The translations under genes were made by a program, and so were the position numbers. Source: Selenomonas sp. ND2010 (lineage in GTDB: Bacteria; Bacillota; Negativicutes; Selenomonadales; Selenomonadaceae). From it: DNA of 64,000 nucleotides. Positions 1-8,890 of the stretch are shown one piece after another. The notes beneath the pieces are model-generated. The model saw only the letters and a list, made by a program, of their open reading frames with translations, had not been told where the DNA came from and did no database searches. The number at the start of each line of letters is the position of its first letter. Position 1 is the stretch's first letter. The stretch is from NCBI RefSeq assembly GCF_000702005.1, contig NZ_JNKI01000009.1:38745-102744 (forward strand), given 5' to 3'.

Positions 1-450
1 CCAGCTCCAGCTCCAGCGGCTGCTGCGGCACCAGCGCCAGCGCCAGCTGCACCGGCTGCTGCGCCACCGCCAATGGCAGCGGCTCCTGCCGCTGGTTATG
101 GCATGGCAATGCAGCCGCATGTGGCAACAAATGTCCCGGTTCAGTCGGCGCAGTTCACGCCGCTTAACATGCAGCCCGTTCAGGTCAATGACGCGAATAT
201 CGGCTTGATCCTGGATGTGCCGCTTTCCGTAACGGTTGAGTTGGGACGCACGAAAAAATCAATCAAGGAAATTCTCGAGCTTACGAACGGTTCAATCGTA
301 GAGCTCGAGAAGTTAGCTGGCGAGCCAGTGGACATTCAGGTTAACGGGAAATTCCTGGCGAAGGGCGAAGTTGTCGTTATCGATGAGAACTTTGGCGTTC
401 GTATTACCGAGATAGCAAGTCCGGCAGAGCGAGCTGCAAAACTCCAGTAA
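1..450 (+). CDS. fliN: Flagellar motor switch protein FliN/FliY, C-terminal part (5' end outside window)
   Basis: The reading frame is open from base 1, so the gene starts upstream of the window. The first ~35 residues seen are almost only Ala and Pro, a flexible linker. They are followed by a C-terminal ~75-residue FliN/SpoA domain ([16 protein letters not shown], then NGSIVELEK and [19 protein letters not shown]). This domain builds the C-ring of the flagellar switch, which sets rotation direction on binding CheY-P. A long linker before the domain fits the FliY form of Firmicutes, which carries a CheC-like phosphatase domain further upstream, but that part cannot be seen here. The next gene is cheY, which supports a switch role. 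Family assignment is firm; FliN versus FliY is open. Confidence 0.9.
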   Translation, partial: PAPAPAAAAAPAPAPAAPAAAPPPMAAAPAAGYGMAMQPHVATNVPVQSAQFTPLNMQPVQVNDANIGLILDVPLSVTVELGRTKKSIKEILELTNGSIVELEKLAGEPVDIQVNGKFLAKGEVVVIDENFGVRITEIASPAERAAKLQ

Positions 451-485
451 TCCACTGAGAAGCTGGAGATAGGCGGACACGTGCT

Positions 486-513
486 CTTGCCTACCAATGG
501 ACTTTCTTATATA
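486..513 (+). promoter_or_regulatory. Possible internal promoter before cheY
   Basis: The 121-base gap between fliN and cheY contains TATAAT (508-513). A TTGCCT-like -35 begins near 487, giving a spacer of about 15-16 bases, shorter than ideal. It could give cheY extra transcription independent of the long upstream flagellar operon. The -10 is perfect but the -35 is weak, so this is only a candidate. Confidence 0.35.
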
Positions 514-571
514 ATTAAGTTAAAGTTGAACCAAGTCGAATGATTTCTTTAAAGATGAGGAGAGATGAAAC

Positions 572-934
572 ATGGCAGTACGAGTTTTGGTCGTTGACGA
601 TGCGGCATTCATGAGAATGATGGTTAAGGACATTCTCTCGAAGAATGGCTATGAAGTTGTTGGCGAAGCTGAGAATGGGATGAAAGCTCTGGAGAAATAT
701 CAGGAGCTTAAACCAGATCTTGTTACCATGGATATCACGATGCCGGAGATGGATGGCATCAGTGCGGTTAAAGAGATTAAAAAAGTTGACCCGAATGCCA
801 AGATTGTTATGTGCAGCGCCATGGGCCAGCAGGCAATGGTTATTGAAGCAATTCAGGCCGGTGCCCGTGACTTTATTGTAAAGCCGTTTCAGGCAGACCG
901 TGTTCTGGAGGCTGTCCGTAAAGCAGTAGGCTAA
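572..934 (+). CDS. cheY: Chemotaxis response regulator CheY
   Basis: Single receiver domain of 120 residues with no output domain, the normal CheY size. The acidic pair D9-D10 (VLVVDDAAF), the phosphoacceptor D54 (LVTMDITMPEMDG), the switch Ser82 (VMCSAMG) and the invariant Lys104 (FIVKPF) are all present. CheA phosphorylates it, and CheY-P binds the FliM/FliN switch to change flagellar rotation. The start follows a GAGGAG ribosome site. It lies between fliN and fliO, as in many Firmicutes, and its stop codon overlaps the fliO start by one base. CheC and FliY are the likely phosphatases, since no cheZ is seen. Confidence 0.95.
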   Translation: MAVRVLVVDDAAFMRMMVKDILSKNGYEVVGEAENGMKALEKYQELKPDLVTMDITMPEMDGISAVKEIKKVDPNAKIVMCSAMGQQAMVIEAIQAGARDFIVKPFQADRVLEAVRKAVG

Positions 935-1458
935 TGGAGAGAAAATATATTCTATTGACGTGTGCCGTGGGGATACTGGTAACTCTGTTTCTGATGGATC
1001 CTGCCTTGGCTGCTGAAGAAGCAGCCAAGGGCGGGTATCTGTCCGGATATGAGAATACCGACCCCAAGCCATCGTCGATTTCCTGGTGGTCGACAATTGC
1101 TTATTTGGTCAGCCTTTTTGCCATATTTATTTTTGTGGTAGGGCTGGCTTATTTTGCTGCTCGTTTTCTCGGTGGTCATTTTGCCCAACAGAAAATGGGG
1201 TATGGCGGAAAGATCTTGTCGCATTTACCGTTAGGGCCCAATCGTTCCGTATGTATTATGGAGATGGCGGGGCGTGTGTTCATGCTGGGGGTTACTGAGC
1301 ATTCGATAACGCTTTTGACCGAAATTACCGACATGGATGAGATTGATCGTCTTCATCGTGAGGAGCAGAAAGGCTTAAAAGTTCCGGAGATGTTTTCGCA
1401 GCAATTCGGTGCGCTTTCGGACTTTGTCCAGAAGGTTCCACCGATTTTCCGCAAGTAA
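934..1458 (+). CDS. fliO: Flagellar biosynthesis protein FliO
   Basis: A 174-residue protein with an N-terminal signal-peptide-like segment (residues ~5-27, ending ALAAEE). A periplasmic stretch and a single membrane helix (~52-76) follow, then a cytoplasmic domain. That domain carries the FliO/FliZ pattern (YGGKILSHLPLGPNRSV, VFMLGVTEHSITLL). FliO assists assembly of the FliP-FliQ-FliR export gate. It sits directly between cheY and fliP with overlapping or near-touching ends, the usual place. Sequence conservation in this family is low, so the call leans on topology and position together. Confidence 0.88.
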   Translation: MERKYILLTCAVGILVTLFLMDPALAAEEAAKGGYLSGYENTDPKPSSISWWSTIAYLVSLFAIFIFVVGLAYFAARFLGGHFAQQKMGYGGKILSHLPLGPNRSVCIMEMAGRVFMLGVTEHSITLLTEITDMDEIDRLHREEQKGLKVPEMFSQQFGALSDFVQKVPPIFRK

Positions 1459-1510
1459 CGGTATGGTTGATTCGAATGTACGAAAAGAAACAAGAAGGGG
1501 TTGTAGGCGC

Positions 1511-2266
1511 TTGAAACGTCGGGATGTTTTTATCCTGTTGGGAGGTTTGTTTCTCCTGATTTTTATGACCAATGACGCTTTGGCAGCGCCTTTGATTCCT
1601 GCAGTCAATGTGGATGTGGGTTCGTCGAACAAACCGCAGGACGTCGCTGTGACGCTGCAGGTTATGGCTCTGCTGACGATATTGACATTAGCACCGGGAA
1701 TCCTGATCATGACGACATCATTTGTACGGATTGTCGTTGTCATTGGCTTCCTGCGCAATGCACTGTCAACGCAGAATGTACCACCGAATCAGGTGGTAAT
1801 TGCTTTGTCATTGTTTTTGACTTTTTATATCATGGCTCCTTACTGGGGACAGGCAAATGAAAATGGACTTCAACCCTATATGGCTGGGCAAATTACCCAG
1901 GAAGAGGCGTTGGACAATGTGGCGGCGCCAATCCGCGAGTTCATGTTCAAGCAGACACGTGAATCGGACTTAGCGCTGTTTGTCAATTTATCCGATGCTG
2001 AGCGCCCCGATGGACCGGAAGATGTCTCAACGTTTACGTTGATTCCGGCCTTTATCATCAGTGAGCTCAAAACGGCATTCCAAATTGGCTTTATGATTTA
2101 TGTGCCGTTTATCGTCATTGATATGATTGTAGCAAGTACCTTGATGTCCATGGGCATGATGATGCTGCCACCAGTTATGATATCACTGCCGTTTAAAATT
2201 TTGCTGTTTGTCATGGTGGATGGCTGGCATTTATTGATTAAATCTCTTATTGTCAGCTTTAAGTAG
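1511..2266 (+). CDS. fliP: Flagellar export gate protein FliP
   Basis: Core membrane subunit of the flagellar type III export gate, with five copies in the FliP5Q4R1 complex. The family segments are clear: VQALTLAP-like region seen as LTILTLAPGILIMTTSF, FLRNALSTQNVPPNQV, TLIPAFIISELKTAFQIG and MGMMMLPPVMISLPFK. An N-terminal signal peptide (LLGGLFLLIFMTNDALAAP) is normal for FliP. I chose the TTG at 1511 because AAGGGG lies 10 bases upstream and the product then begins Lys-Arg-Arg before the signal core. The in-frame ATG at 1463, just after the fliO stop, is the alternative and lacks a good ribosome site. About 251 residues. Confidence 0.93.
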   Translation: MKRRDVFILLGGLFLLIFMTNDALAAPLIPAVNVDVGSSNKPQDVAVTLQVMALLTILTLAPGILIMTTSFVRIVVVIGFLRNALSTQNVPPNQVVIALSLFLTFYIMAPYWGQANENGLQPYMAGQITQEEALDNVAAPIREFMFKQTRESDLALFVNLSDAERPDGPEDVSTFTLIPAFIISELKTAFQIGFMIYVPFIVIDMIVASTLMSMGMMMLPPVMISLPFKILLFVMVDGWHLLIKSLIVSFK

Positions 2267-2296
2267 CTGAGGAGATGGATGAGGAGGTTTGTTGCA

Positions 2297-2566
2297 ATGT
2301 CGGGAGATCTGGTGGTCCAGCTTGGACAGGAGGCCTTGTTTATTGTCATGCTGGTGTCTGCTCCTATGCTTGGGCTAGGCTTGATTGTCGGTCTCTTGGT
2401 CAGTGTGTTTCAGGCAACGACTTCCATTCAGGAGCAGACACTGGCTTTTATTCCTAAAATCATTGCTGTTTTTGTGGCTATTTTGATATTTGGTCCATGG
2501 ATGCTTCGTATTATGGTGGAATATTTGACAAATGTTTTGGTCAATTTGCCATCCTATATTGGCTGA
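2297..2566 (+). CDS. fliQ: Flagellar export gate protein FliQ
   Basis: An 89-residue protein with two membrane helices, the standard FliQ length and topology. Matching segments are FIVMLVSAPMLGLGL, VSVFQATTSIQEQTL and FIPKIIAVF. The ATG at 2297 is preferred over the in-frame ATG at 2279 because GAGGAGG (2281-2287) sits 9 bases before it and gives the usual N-terminus MSGDLVVQLG. It is part of the FliPQR gate at the membrane base of the flagellum. It lies between fliP and fliR as expected. Confidence 0.93.
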   Translation: MSGDLVVQLGQEALFIVMLVSAPMLGLGLIVGLLVSVFQATTSIQEQTLAFIPKIIAVFVAILIFGPWMLRIMVEYLTNVLVNLPSYIG

Positions 2567-2577
2567 AGGAGTGAATA

Positions 2578-3360
2578 ATGGATTTCTATGATCTTTTAGA
2601 GGGGCATGCAGCAGTTTTTATGCTTCTGATGACCCGGGTCAGTGGGATATTTGTTATTTCTCCGTTCTTTGGCAGTCTGAATATCCCTGTGTATTTTCGT
2701 GCCGCGGCATCTTTGGCCTTTGCTATTGTATTGTTTCCGGTAATCGATAATTTTTCGGATATTCATGCACCGGCATCAATATGGGCCTATTCCTTTGCGG
2801 TTTTATCCGAGCTGTTTATCGGCTGGCTTATTGGTTTTGTGGCTTATATTTCCTTTGCGGCAATTACGATGGCCGGCAAGGTAATGGATATGCAGGTCGG
2901 TTTTGCCATTGTAAATGTAATGGATCCAACTTCCGGTCAGCAGATGCCGCTTATCGGAAGTTTTCTTTATAATTTAACCGTCATTGTGTTCTTAGTAGTA
3001 AATGGACATCATATGCTCATTGATGCCTTGTTTGAAAGTTTTAAGATGGTTCCGTTGCTGACCATGGAACCTTCCTTATCGTTGCCGATGATTATTGCAA
3101 ATTTCACTACAGGCATATTCCTGACGGGCATGAAGATTGCCATGCCGGTGACATTTGCAATCTTGCTGACAAATGTAGGGCTGGGAATTCTGGCTCGTAC
3201 AATGCCGCAGATGAACATCTTTGTTGTTGGTATTCCGATGCAGCTTACTGTTGGTATTCTTATTTTATCGATGGTACTGCCTTTTTATGTGTTATTCCTG
3301 GATGTGCTGTTCAATGAAATGTATGGAAATATCACAATTGCATTACAGGCATTGCAGTAG
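2578..3360 (+). CDS. fliR: Flagellar export gate protein FliR
   Basis: A 260-residue protein with about six membrane helices. Family segments include MTRVSGIFVISPFFG near the N-terminus, GKVMDMQVGFAIVNVMDP in the middle, and ILARTMPQMNIFVVGIP towards the end. FliR is the single-copy subunit that completes the export gate beside FliP and FliQ. Only 11 bases separate it from fliQ, and flhB begins 10 bases after its stop, so translation of these genes is probably coupled. No unusual feature seen. Confidence 0.95.
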   Translation: MDFYDLLEGHAAVFMLLMTRVSGIFVISPFFGSLNIPVYFRAAASLAFAIVLFPVIDNFSDIHAPASIWAYSFAVLSELFIGWLIGFVAYISFAAITMAGKVMDMQVGFAIVNVMDPTSGQQMPLIGSFLYNLTVIVFLVVNGHHMLIDALFESFKMVPLLTMEPSLSLPMIIANFTTGIFLTGMKIAMPVTFAILLTNVGLGILARTMPQMNIFVVGIPMQLTVGILILSMVLPFYVLFLDVLFNEMYGNITIALQALQ

Positions 3361-3370
3361 AAGTCCCTTA

Positions 3371-4441
3371 GTGTTTGATCTTCAGCGCTTTGCTGGCGAT
3401 AAAACGGAGGAACCGACTTCCAAGAAGCGGGCAGACGCGAAGAAAAAGGGCCAGGTTGGTCGAAGTACAGAACTCAACACTGCCTTTGTTTTGTTGGTTG
3501 GCTTTTTCGTTATCAAGGTGTTATGGGAACATATTTACCATGCGATTGCCGCCTATACGACCTATGTGTTTACCCATCCCAATCAGCCGGTAGATACAGA
3601 AAATATCGTTCGCATATTCATTGGGATCATTGAATTGATGGCGCAAACGGCTTTGCCGATTATGTTTGCGATTTTGCTCGTCGGTTTGGCTGTCAATGTC
3701 TTTCAGGTTGGCCTGAATTTCAATACGGAATCCATTGGTTTTAAGCCGGATAAACTTAATCCCATCAACGGATTTGGCCGTATTTTTTCCAAGCGCTCGT
3801 TGGTAGAGCTGGTGAAGTCGTTGTTCAAGATCGCTATCATCGGTTATTTTTTGGTTCGTTTTTTATCCGAACAGCTGCTGGCTATGCCACAGTTCATTTA
3901 TTTCGATTTGGCCACTAGTCTGGGACAGGTTGCTAACATTGTCTTTAAGATGGCGTTTCAGGTTATTGGTGTTATTATTGTTCTGGGTATTTTAGATTAT
4001 GGTTACCAGAAATGGCAGACAACTCAAGATCTTAAAATGACCAAGCAGGAAGTAAAAGACGAAATGAAACAGACCGAAGGCGACCCGCAGATTAAGGGAA
4101 AGATAAAGCAAAAGCAACGTCAGATGGCTATGAGTCGTATGATGCAAGAAGTTCCCAAGGCAGATGTCATTGTCACGAACCCGACCCACTTTGCGGTAGC
4201 ACTGCAATATAAAAAGGGGATGGTTGCTCCCGTTATTGTAGCGAAGGGGCAGGATCTCGTGGCGAAGCGGATCAAGGAGATTGCCCGGGATGCCAAGGTA
4301 CCAATTGTCGAGAATCGTCCGTTGGCTCGTGCCCTTTATGCAGGAGCTGAAGTGGGCGATATGGTTCCTTCGGAGCTTTATCAAGCGGTAGCCGAAGTGC
4401 TAGCGTATGTATACCGTCTGAAACATCGCCGCAGGGCGTAA
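3371..4441 (+). CDS. flhB: Flagellar export specificity switch protein FlhB
   Basis: About 356 residues, four membrane helices, then a cytoplasmic domain with the autocleavage site N270-P-T-H (VIVTNPTHFAVAL). Cleavage at this site switches export from rod/hook to filament substrates. The open frame runs upstream into fliR, but the GTG at 3371 gives MFDLQRFAGDKTEEPT, followed by the normal FlhB start TSKKRADAKKKGQ. This GTG lies 10 bases after fliR, so I take it as the start even though its ribosome site is weak. It is adjacent to flhA, its partner in the export gate. Confidence 0.94.
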   Translation: MFDLQRFAGDKTEEPTSKKRADAKKKGQVGRSTELNTAFVLLVGFFVIKVLWEHIYHAIAAYTTYVFTHPNQPVDTENIVRIFIGIIELMAQTALPIMFAILLVGLAVNVFQVGLNFNTESIGFKPDKLNPINGFGRIFSKRSLVELVKSLFKIAIIGYFLVRFLSEQLLAMPQFIYFDLATSLGQVANIVFKMAFQVIGVIIVLGILDYGYQKWQTTQDLKMTKQEVKDEMKQTEGDPQIKGKIKQKQRQMAMSRMMQEVPKADVIVTNPTHFAVALQYKKGMVAPVIVAKGQDLVAKRIKEIARDAKVPIVENRPLARALYAGAEVGDMVPSELYQAVAEVLAYVYRLKHRRRA

Positions 4442-4488
4442 CGTATACCATTTGTTTTTCAGTTGATTTGATATAAGGAGAGTCGTTT

Positions 4489-6576
4489 ATGGCTGCACCA
4501 CAGGCAGCTGCACCTTCCAATGTCTTTGGACAGGGCAGTTTTATTCAAAAATACAGTGACGTAATGATCGCGGTGGCTATCATTACGATCGTTGTCATGA
4601 TGATTATTCCGCTGCCGACGCTGCTGCTGGATATGTTGATTTGCTTGAACATCACGATCGCTTTGCTGTTGGTGATGGCAGTTATTTATAACAAGGAGGC
4701 ATTGGACTTATCGATATTCCCATCCTTGTTGCTTATCACGACATTATTCCGGTTGGCACTCAACATTTCATCTACGCGACTCATCCTGTTGGATGGTTAT
4801 GCCGGTGAAGTTATTACGGCATTTGGTAACTTCGTTGTCGGTGGTAATCCGGTTGTCGGTTTTATCATGTTCGTTATCTTGGTTGCCATCAACTTTATCG
4901 TTATCACGAAGGGTTCGGAGCGTGTCGCAGAGGTATCGGCACGATTCACCCTCGATGCTATGCCAGGTAAACAGATGTCGATTGACGCGGATCTCAATCA
5001 GGGCGCAATTACTGATGCCGAGGCTAAGATTCGGCGCGAGAAGATTCAGCATGAGGCAGATTTCTTTGGCGCGATGGACGGTGCTTCCAAGTTTGTAAAA
5101 GGTGATGCCATTGCGGCAATTCTCATCATGTTCATCAATATTGCCGGTGGTTTTATCATTGGCATGATGCAGCGGAATCTGGATGCTGCGCAGGCATTAC
5201 AGACGTATACGCTGCTGACCGTAGGTGAGGGCTTGGTCAGCCAGATTCCGGCATTGCTGATTTCGACGGCAACTGGTCTTATTGTCACACGCGCTGGTGC
5301 CGAAGGCAACATCGGCAGTGATATGGTGGGACAGCTGTTCCGCAATGATCGTATCTTTTTCATTTTGACGGGAGTCTTATTGTTCTTTGCCGTTATTCCT
5401 GGTTTGCCGGGAATTCCGTTTTTGACTTTGTCGATTGCCTGCTTGTTTATTGGCCGGCTCTTACGACAGGGAACTGAGGTGAAGGCAGAAACGCAGAAGG
5501 AAGAAAAAAAGGTACAGGAAAAGAAGAAGGCGACGACGCCGGAAAACATTGTTTCCTTACTTCAGGTAGATCCGATGGAATTGGAGATCGGTTACTCGTT
5601 GATTCCGCTGGTTGACACTGGACAGGGTGGTGACTTGCTCGACCGTATCGTTATGATTCGCCGTCAGTGTGCGTTAGAACTTGGACTTGTCGTGCCGACG
5701 ATTCGCATTCGCGATAACATTCAGATCAAGCCCAATGCCTATATTATTAAGCTAAAGGGAATTGAAATTGCAAAGGGCGAGTTGATGTTAGACCATTATT
5801 TGGCGATGAACTCTGGTACAGTATTTGAAGAGGTTCCTGGTATTGAGACAACGGAACCAGCCTTTGGCTTGCCGGCACTCTGGATTCCTGAGAACGAACG
5901 CGAACAGGCCGAACTCAATGGGTATACCGTAGTCGATGCGGTGTCGGTTCTGGCAACACATTTAACGGAGGTCATCAAGCAGCATGCTGATGAAATCCTG
6001 GGACGTCAGGAAACCCAGAATCTTATCGACAATCTCAAGAAATCCAATCAGGCGTTGGTGGACGAAGTCGTACCAGATCTCATGAGTGTAGGCGAAATCC
6101 AGAAGGTTTTGGCCAATTTGCTGCGTGAGCGCATCTCGATTCGTGATATGGCGACCATTCTTGAGGTCTTGTCTGATTATGCCCGGGCTACCAAAGATAC
6201 AGAAATTCTTACCGAGTATGTTCGACATGCAATGGCTCGTCAAATTACGCAGCAGAATGTGCAAAATGGAACCCTGCCTTGCATTACCTTGGATCCTGCT
6301 TTGGAGAATCGTATTGCTGGCGGCGTGCAGCGCACAGATCATGGTTCGTATGTCAGCCTGGATCCGGATTCGTTGCAGAATCTTGTCAATGCGCTGAATA
6401 ATGAGCTGCCGAAGCTTACCAATATGGGCTATCAGCCGATTGTACTGACAAGCCCGGCGGTTCGTTTGTATTTCCGCAAATTGGTAGAGCGCTCTGTGCC
6501 GGGATTGATTGTTTTGTCGCAGGCCGAGATTGAACAGAGTGTCGAAATTCAGATCCTTGGGGTGGTGAAGATCTAA
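4489..6576 (+). CDS. flhA: Flagellar export protein FlhA
   Basis: A 695-residue protein, normal for FlhA. The N-terminal half holds about eight membrane helices with the conserved loop ARFTLDAMPGKQMSIDAD. The second half is the cytoplasmic ring domain that docks chaperone-substrate complexes. A charged Lys/Glu linker (residues ~325-345, KEEKKVQEKKKATT) joins the two. The start is preceded by AAGGAGAG. FlhA uses the proton motive force with FlhB to drive flagellar protein export. It ends directly at the flhF start with no spacer. Confidence 0.96.
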   Translation: MAAPQAAAPSNVFGQGSFIQKYSDVMIAVAIITIVVMMIIPLPTLLLDMLICLNITIALLLVMAVIYNKEALDLSIFPSLLLITTLFRLALNISSTRLILLDGYAGEVITAFGNFVVGGNPVVGFIMFVILVAINFIVITKGSERVAEVSARFTLDAMPGKQMSIDADLNQGAITDAEAKIRREKIQHEADFFGAMDGASKFVKGDAIAAILIMFINIAGGFIIGMMQRNLDAAQALQTYTLLTVGEGLVSQIPALLISTATGLIVTRAGAEGNIGSDMVGQLFRNDRIFFILTGVLLFFAVIPGLPGIPFLTLSIACLFIGRLLRQGTEVKAETQKEEKKVQEKKKATTPENIVSLLQVDPMELEIGYSLIPLVDTGQGGDLLDRIVMIRRQCALELGLVVPTIRIRDNIQIKPNAYIIKLKGIEIAKGELMLDHYLAMNSGTVFEEVPGIETTEPAFGLPALWIPENEREQAELNGYTVVDAVSVLATHLTEVIKQHADEILGRQETQNLIDNLKKSNQALVDEVVPDLMSVGEIQKVLANLLRERISIRDMATILEVLSDYARATKDTEILTEYVRHAMARQITQQNVQNGTLPCITLDPALENRIAGGVQRTDHGSYVSLDPDSLQNLVNALNNELPKLTNMGYQPIVLTSPAVRLYFRKLVERSVPGLIVLSQAEIEQSVEIQILGVVKI

Positions 6577-7965
6577 GTGCAAATAAAAGTAGTCAAAGCA
6601 CCAACAATGAAAGAAGCAATGCAGCAGGTTAAAGAAGAACTTGGGCCTGATGCCGTCATACTCCATACCAAAAAATATCGGGAAGGCGGTTTCTTGGGAT
6701 ATCATAGCACGGAGGTCGTAGAAGTGACAGCAGCGATTGAAGACCAGGACGATGCAGCCCTGAAAAAACGAGCAAAACGCAATGTGACAATGAAGCCGAA
6801 GACAGCCGCTAGTGGCAGTACCTTGGATATTGTTTCGCCGGCTTCGCCGGTTATGCCGTCCTCGGTTCTCTCGCAATATAAAACAAATGGTACGGAAACG
6901 GGGGTAAAGATGGCAGAATCGCCAATTCCTGCCCCAAATTTTGGGCATATATCACCAGTACAGCCGATGCAGCCTGCCCAGGCTTTTCCCGCAGCTGATT
7001 ACGGGGTGGCCAGGAGAGAAACGTCAGTTCATGAGAAAGAGCAAAAGGATGAAGTACAAGATATGGCACAGATTGGTATAGCAGCGACGACATCGAATCC
7101 GGAAGATACAGAAAAAATCCAAAAACTAGAAGATGAACTGGCTCAGATGAAGGCAATGTTGGCGCAGGTGATGGGAAAGGAACAGCCGAAAGGAAAAGTT
7201 TCCATACAGGAGGCATTACGGCTTCAAGAAGTAGATGAAGATATCGTAAAAGATATGGCCGCTTCAGTCCCTGCCGGGGATACGCTTTTGGATCGGTTAG
7301 ATGCAAAAGCGCCAGAGGTGTTGGCCGATTACCTGGGGAAGACCATGAATTTTTCTGAGGGAATCGCGCTCAATAAGCACGGCGTTCGCATCGTTGCTTT
7401 GATTGGTGCTACTGGTGTTGGCAAAACGACAACACTGGCAAAAATTGCGGCGAGATTTGTGTTGGAGAAAAATATCAAGGCGGCGTTGATCACTGCGGAT
7501 ACCTATCGTATTTCAGCTGTTGACCAGTTGAAGACATATTCGGATATTATAGGTTTGCCGCTGGAGATTGTCTATACCCCGGATGAACTCAAAGTGGCAA
7601 TCCATAAACATCGGGATAAGGACTTGATTTTGATCGATACGGCTGGCCGAAGTCAGCATAATGATTATCAGATGAAAGAGCTGCAGGATTTTCTGGCGGT
7701 AAATTCCCATATTGAACGTCATCTGGTAATGAGTGCAACAACCAAAAATCGCGATGCAGCAGAAATCTTGGATAAGTTCTCGGTTTGTAATCCAGACCGT
7801 GTTATCTTCACCAAGGCGGATGAAACCAGCAGTGTTGGATTGATCCTGAATCTGTTGGCACAAAAAGAGATTGCCTTGTCATTTTTGACAAATGGGCAGA
7901 GTGTACCGGATGATATTGTTCCAGCAACGCCCCGAAAATTGGCTGAACTGTTATTGAGGGAATAA
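6577..7965 (+). CDS. flhF: Flagellar placement GTPase FlhF
   Basis: A 462-residue SRP-type GTPase. Residues 1-60 form the basic N-terminal region (MKEAMQQVKEELGPDAVILHTKK). A long variable Pro/Ala/Gln-rich segment follows to ~190. The NG domain has the P-loop GATGVGKTTT near residue 277, DTYRISAVDQLKTYS (G2/I-box), DTAGRSQ (G3) and TKADE (G4). FlhF dimerises with GTP at the membrane and marks where flagella are built; FlhG, encoded next, stimulates its GTPase. It starts with GTG directly after the flhA stop, with GGGGTGGTG inside flhA serving as ribosome site. Confidence 0.95.
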   Translation: MQIKVVKAPTMKEAMQQVKEELGPDAVILHTKKYREGGFLGYHSTEVVEVTAAIEDQDDAALKKRAKRNVTMKPKTAASGSTLDIVSPASPVMPSSVLSQYKTNGTETGVKMAESPIPAPNFGHISPVQPMQPAQAFPAADYGVARRETSVHEKEQKDEVQDMAQIGIAATTSNPEDTEKIQKLEDELAQMKAMLAQVMGKEQPKGKVSIQEALRLQEVDEDIVKDMAASVPAGDTLLDRLDAKAPEVLADYLGKTMNFSEGIALNKHGVRIVALIGATGVGKTTTLAKIAARFVLEKNIKAALITADTYRISAVDQLKTYSDIIGLPLEIVYTPDELKVAIHKHRDKDLILIDTAGRSQHNDYQMKELQDFLAVNSHIERHLVMSATTKNRDAAEILDKFSVCNPDRVIFTKADETSSVGLILNLLAQKEIALSFLTNGQSVPDDIVPATPRKLAELLLRE

Positions 7966-7966
7966 T

Positions 7967-8872
7967 ATGGGAGATCAGGCTCAGAGTCTTCGCCGATTAG
8001 TTGGCGGAAAAACAGAATATAGTGTATCCCATAGCAGTGATAATTTGAATCTGCAGTCTGGCAGCCTTTTGGGGGCAAGAGTTATTGCTGTAACCAGTGG
8101 CAAAGGAGGCGTTGGCAAGACCAACTTGACCGTGAATATGGCCATTGCTTTGGGGATGGCTGGTCAACGGGTATTAGTGCTTGACGCTGATTTGGGAATG
8201 GCAAATGTCGATGTCATTTTAGGCAGCCGGTCAAAAAAACATTTGCTCAACCTGCTTGAGGATGGTACAGAGCTTGAAGATGTCTTGATGCATGGTCCGT
8301 ATGGTGTCAACTATATTTCCGGTGGTTCGGGAATCGAAAAGGCGGCGGATTTCACCTATGAGGAACGACAGCGGCTTATGCAGAAACTTTCCCGCTGTGG
8401 TCAGCTGGCTGATATAATATTGATTGACACGGGTGCTGGTCTGGGGAAAAATGTCATGGATTTTATCTTGGCTGCGGATGAAGTGTTATTGGTCACGACG
8501 CCGGAACCAACGGCGTTGACGGATGCTTATGCGGTCATGAAGGCCTATAGTATGTATGCAACGCAGCAAAATCTTCGCCTGGTGGTAAATCGTGTTTACG
8601 ATGAAGCGGAGAGCCGTGAAGTGGTGGCTAAATTGCAACAGACATCCGAAAGATTTTTGAATATGCCGATTGATTGTCTGGGATATATTTTTGAAGACAC
8701 AGCGGTAATGCGTTCTGTGAGAAGGCAAACCCCTTTTTTGGCGGCACAGCCGGGGAGTGTGGCTGCACGTTGTATCCAGGCTATGGCTAACAGCGTTCTT
8801 TACGGAAGCAGGATGAAAGTAAAAAGAGGTTGGAAGGGATTTTTGCGACAAATTTTTGATTTTTCGCGTTAA
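7967..8872 (+). CDS. flhG: FlhG (YlxH/MinD-like) ATPase controlling flagellar number and placement
   Basis: A 301-residue ParA/MinD-family ATPase with deviant Walker A at residues ~44-54 (SGKGGVGKTN) and Walker A' region VLVLDADLGMANVDV. It also has the DTGAGLG motif and a basic C-terminal tail (KVKRGWKGFLRQIF) suited to membrane binding. The N-terminal ~40 residues contain the GDQAQSLRRLV segment, matching the FlhF-activating DQAxxLR motif of FlhG. That motif and its position one base after flhF separate it from the true MinD at 30372. It regulates FlhF and flagellar C-ring assembly. Confidence 0.94.
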   Translation: MGDQAQSLRRLVGGKTEYSVSHSSDNLNLQSGSLLGARVIAVTSGKGGVGKTNLTVNMAIALGMAGQRVLVLDADLGMANVDVILGSRSKKHLLNLLEDGTELEDVLMHGPYGVNYISGGSGIEKAADFTYEERQRLMQKLSRCGQLADIILIDTGAGLGKNVMDFILAADEVLLVTTPEPTALTDAYAVMKAYSMYATQQNLRLVVNRVYDEAESREVVAKLQQTSERFLNMPIDCLGYIFEDTAVMRSVRRQTPFLAAQPGSVAARCIQAMANSVLYGSRMKVKRGWKGFLRQIFDFSR

Positions 8873-8890
8873 ACATGGAGGAACTTCATT

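Noticed and set aside
521..547. A sigma-28 promoter before cheY starting with TAAAGTT
   Set aside because: The left half fits, but no GCCGATAA-like right half is found at the needed distance.
515..1096. 193-codon minus-strand frame over cheY and fliO
   Set aside because: Antisense to two clear genes, with no motif or promoter.
5962..6948. 328-codon minus-strand frame across the flhA/flhF junction
   Set aside because: Shadow frame of two sure genes; no recognisable domain, no start context, odd composition.
7967..8872. A second MinD for division
   Set aside because: Although MinD-like, it follows flhF, has the DQAQSLRRL segment and lacks minC/minE neighbours, so FlhG fits better.
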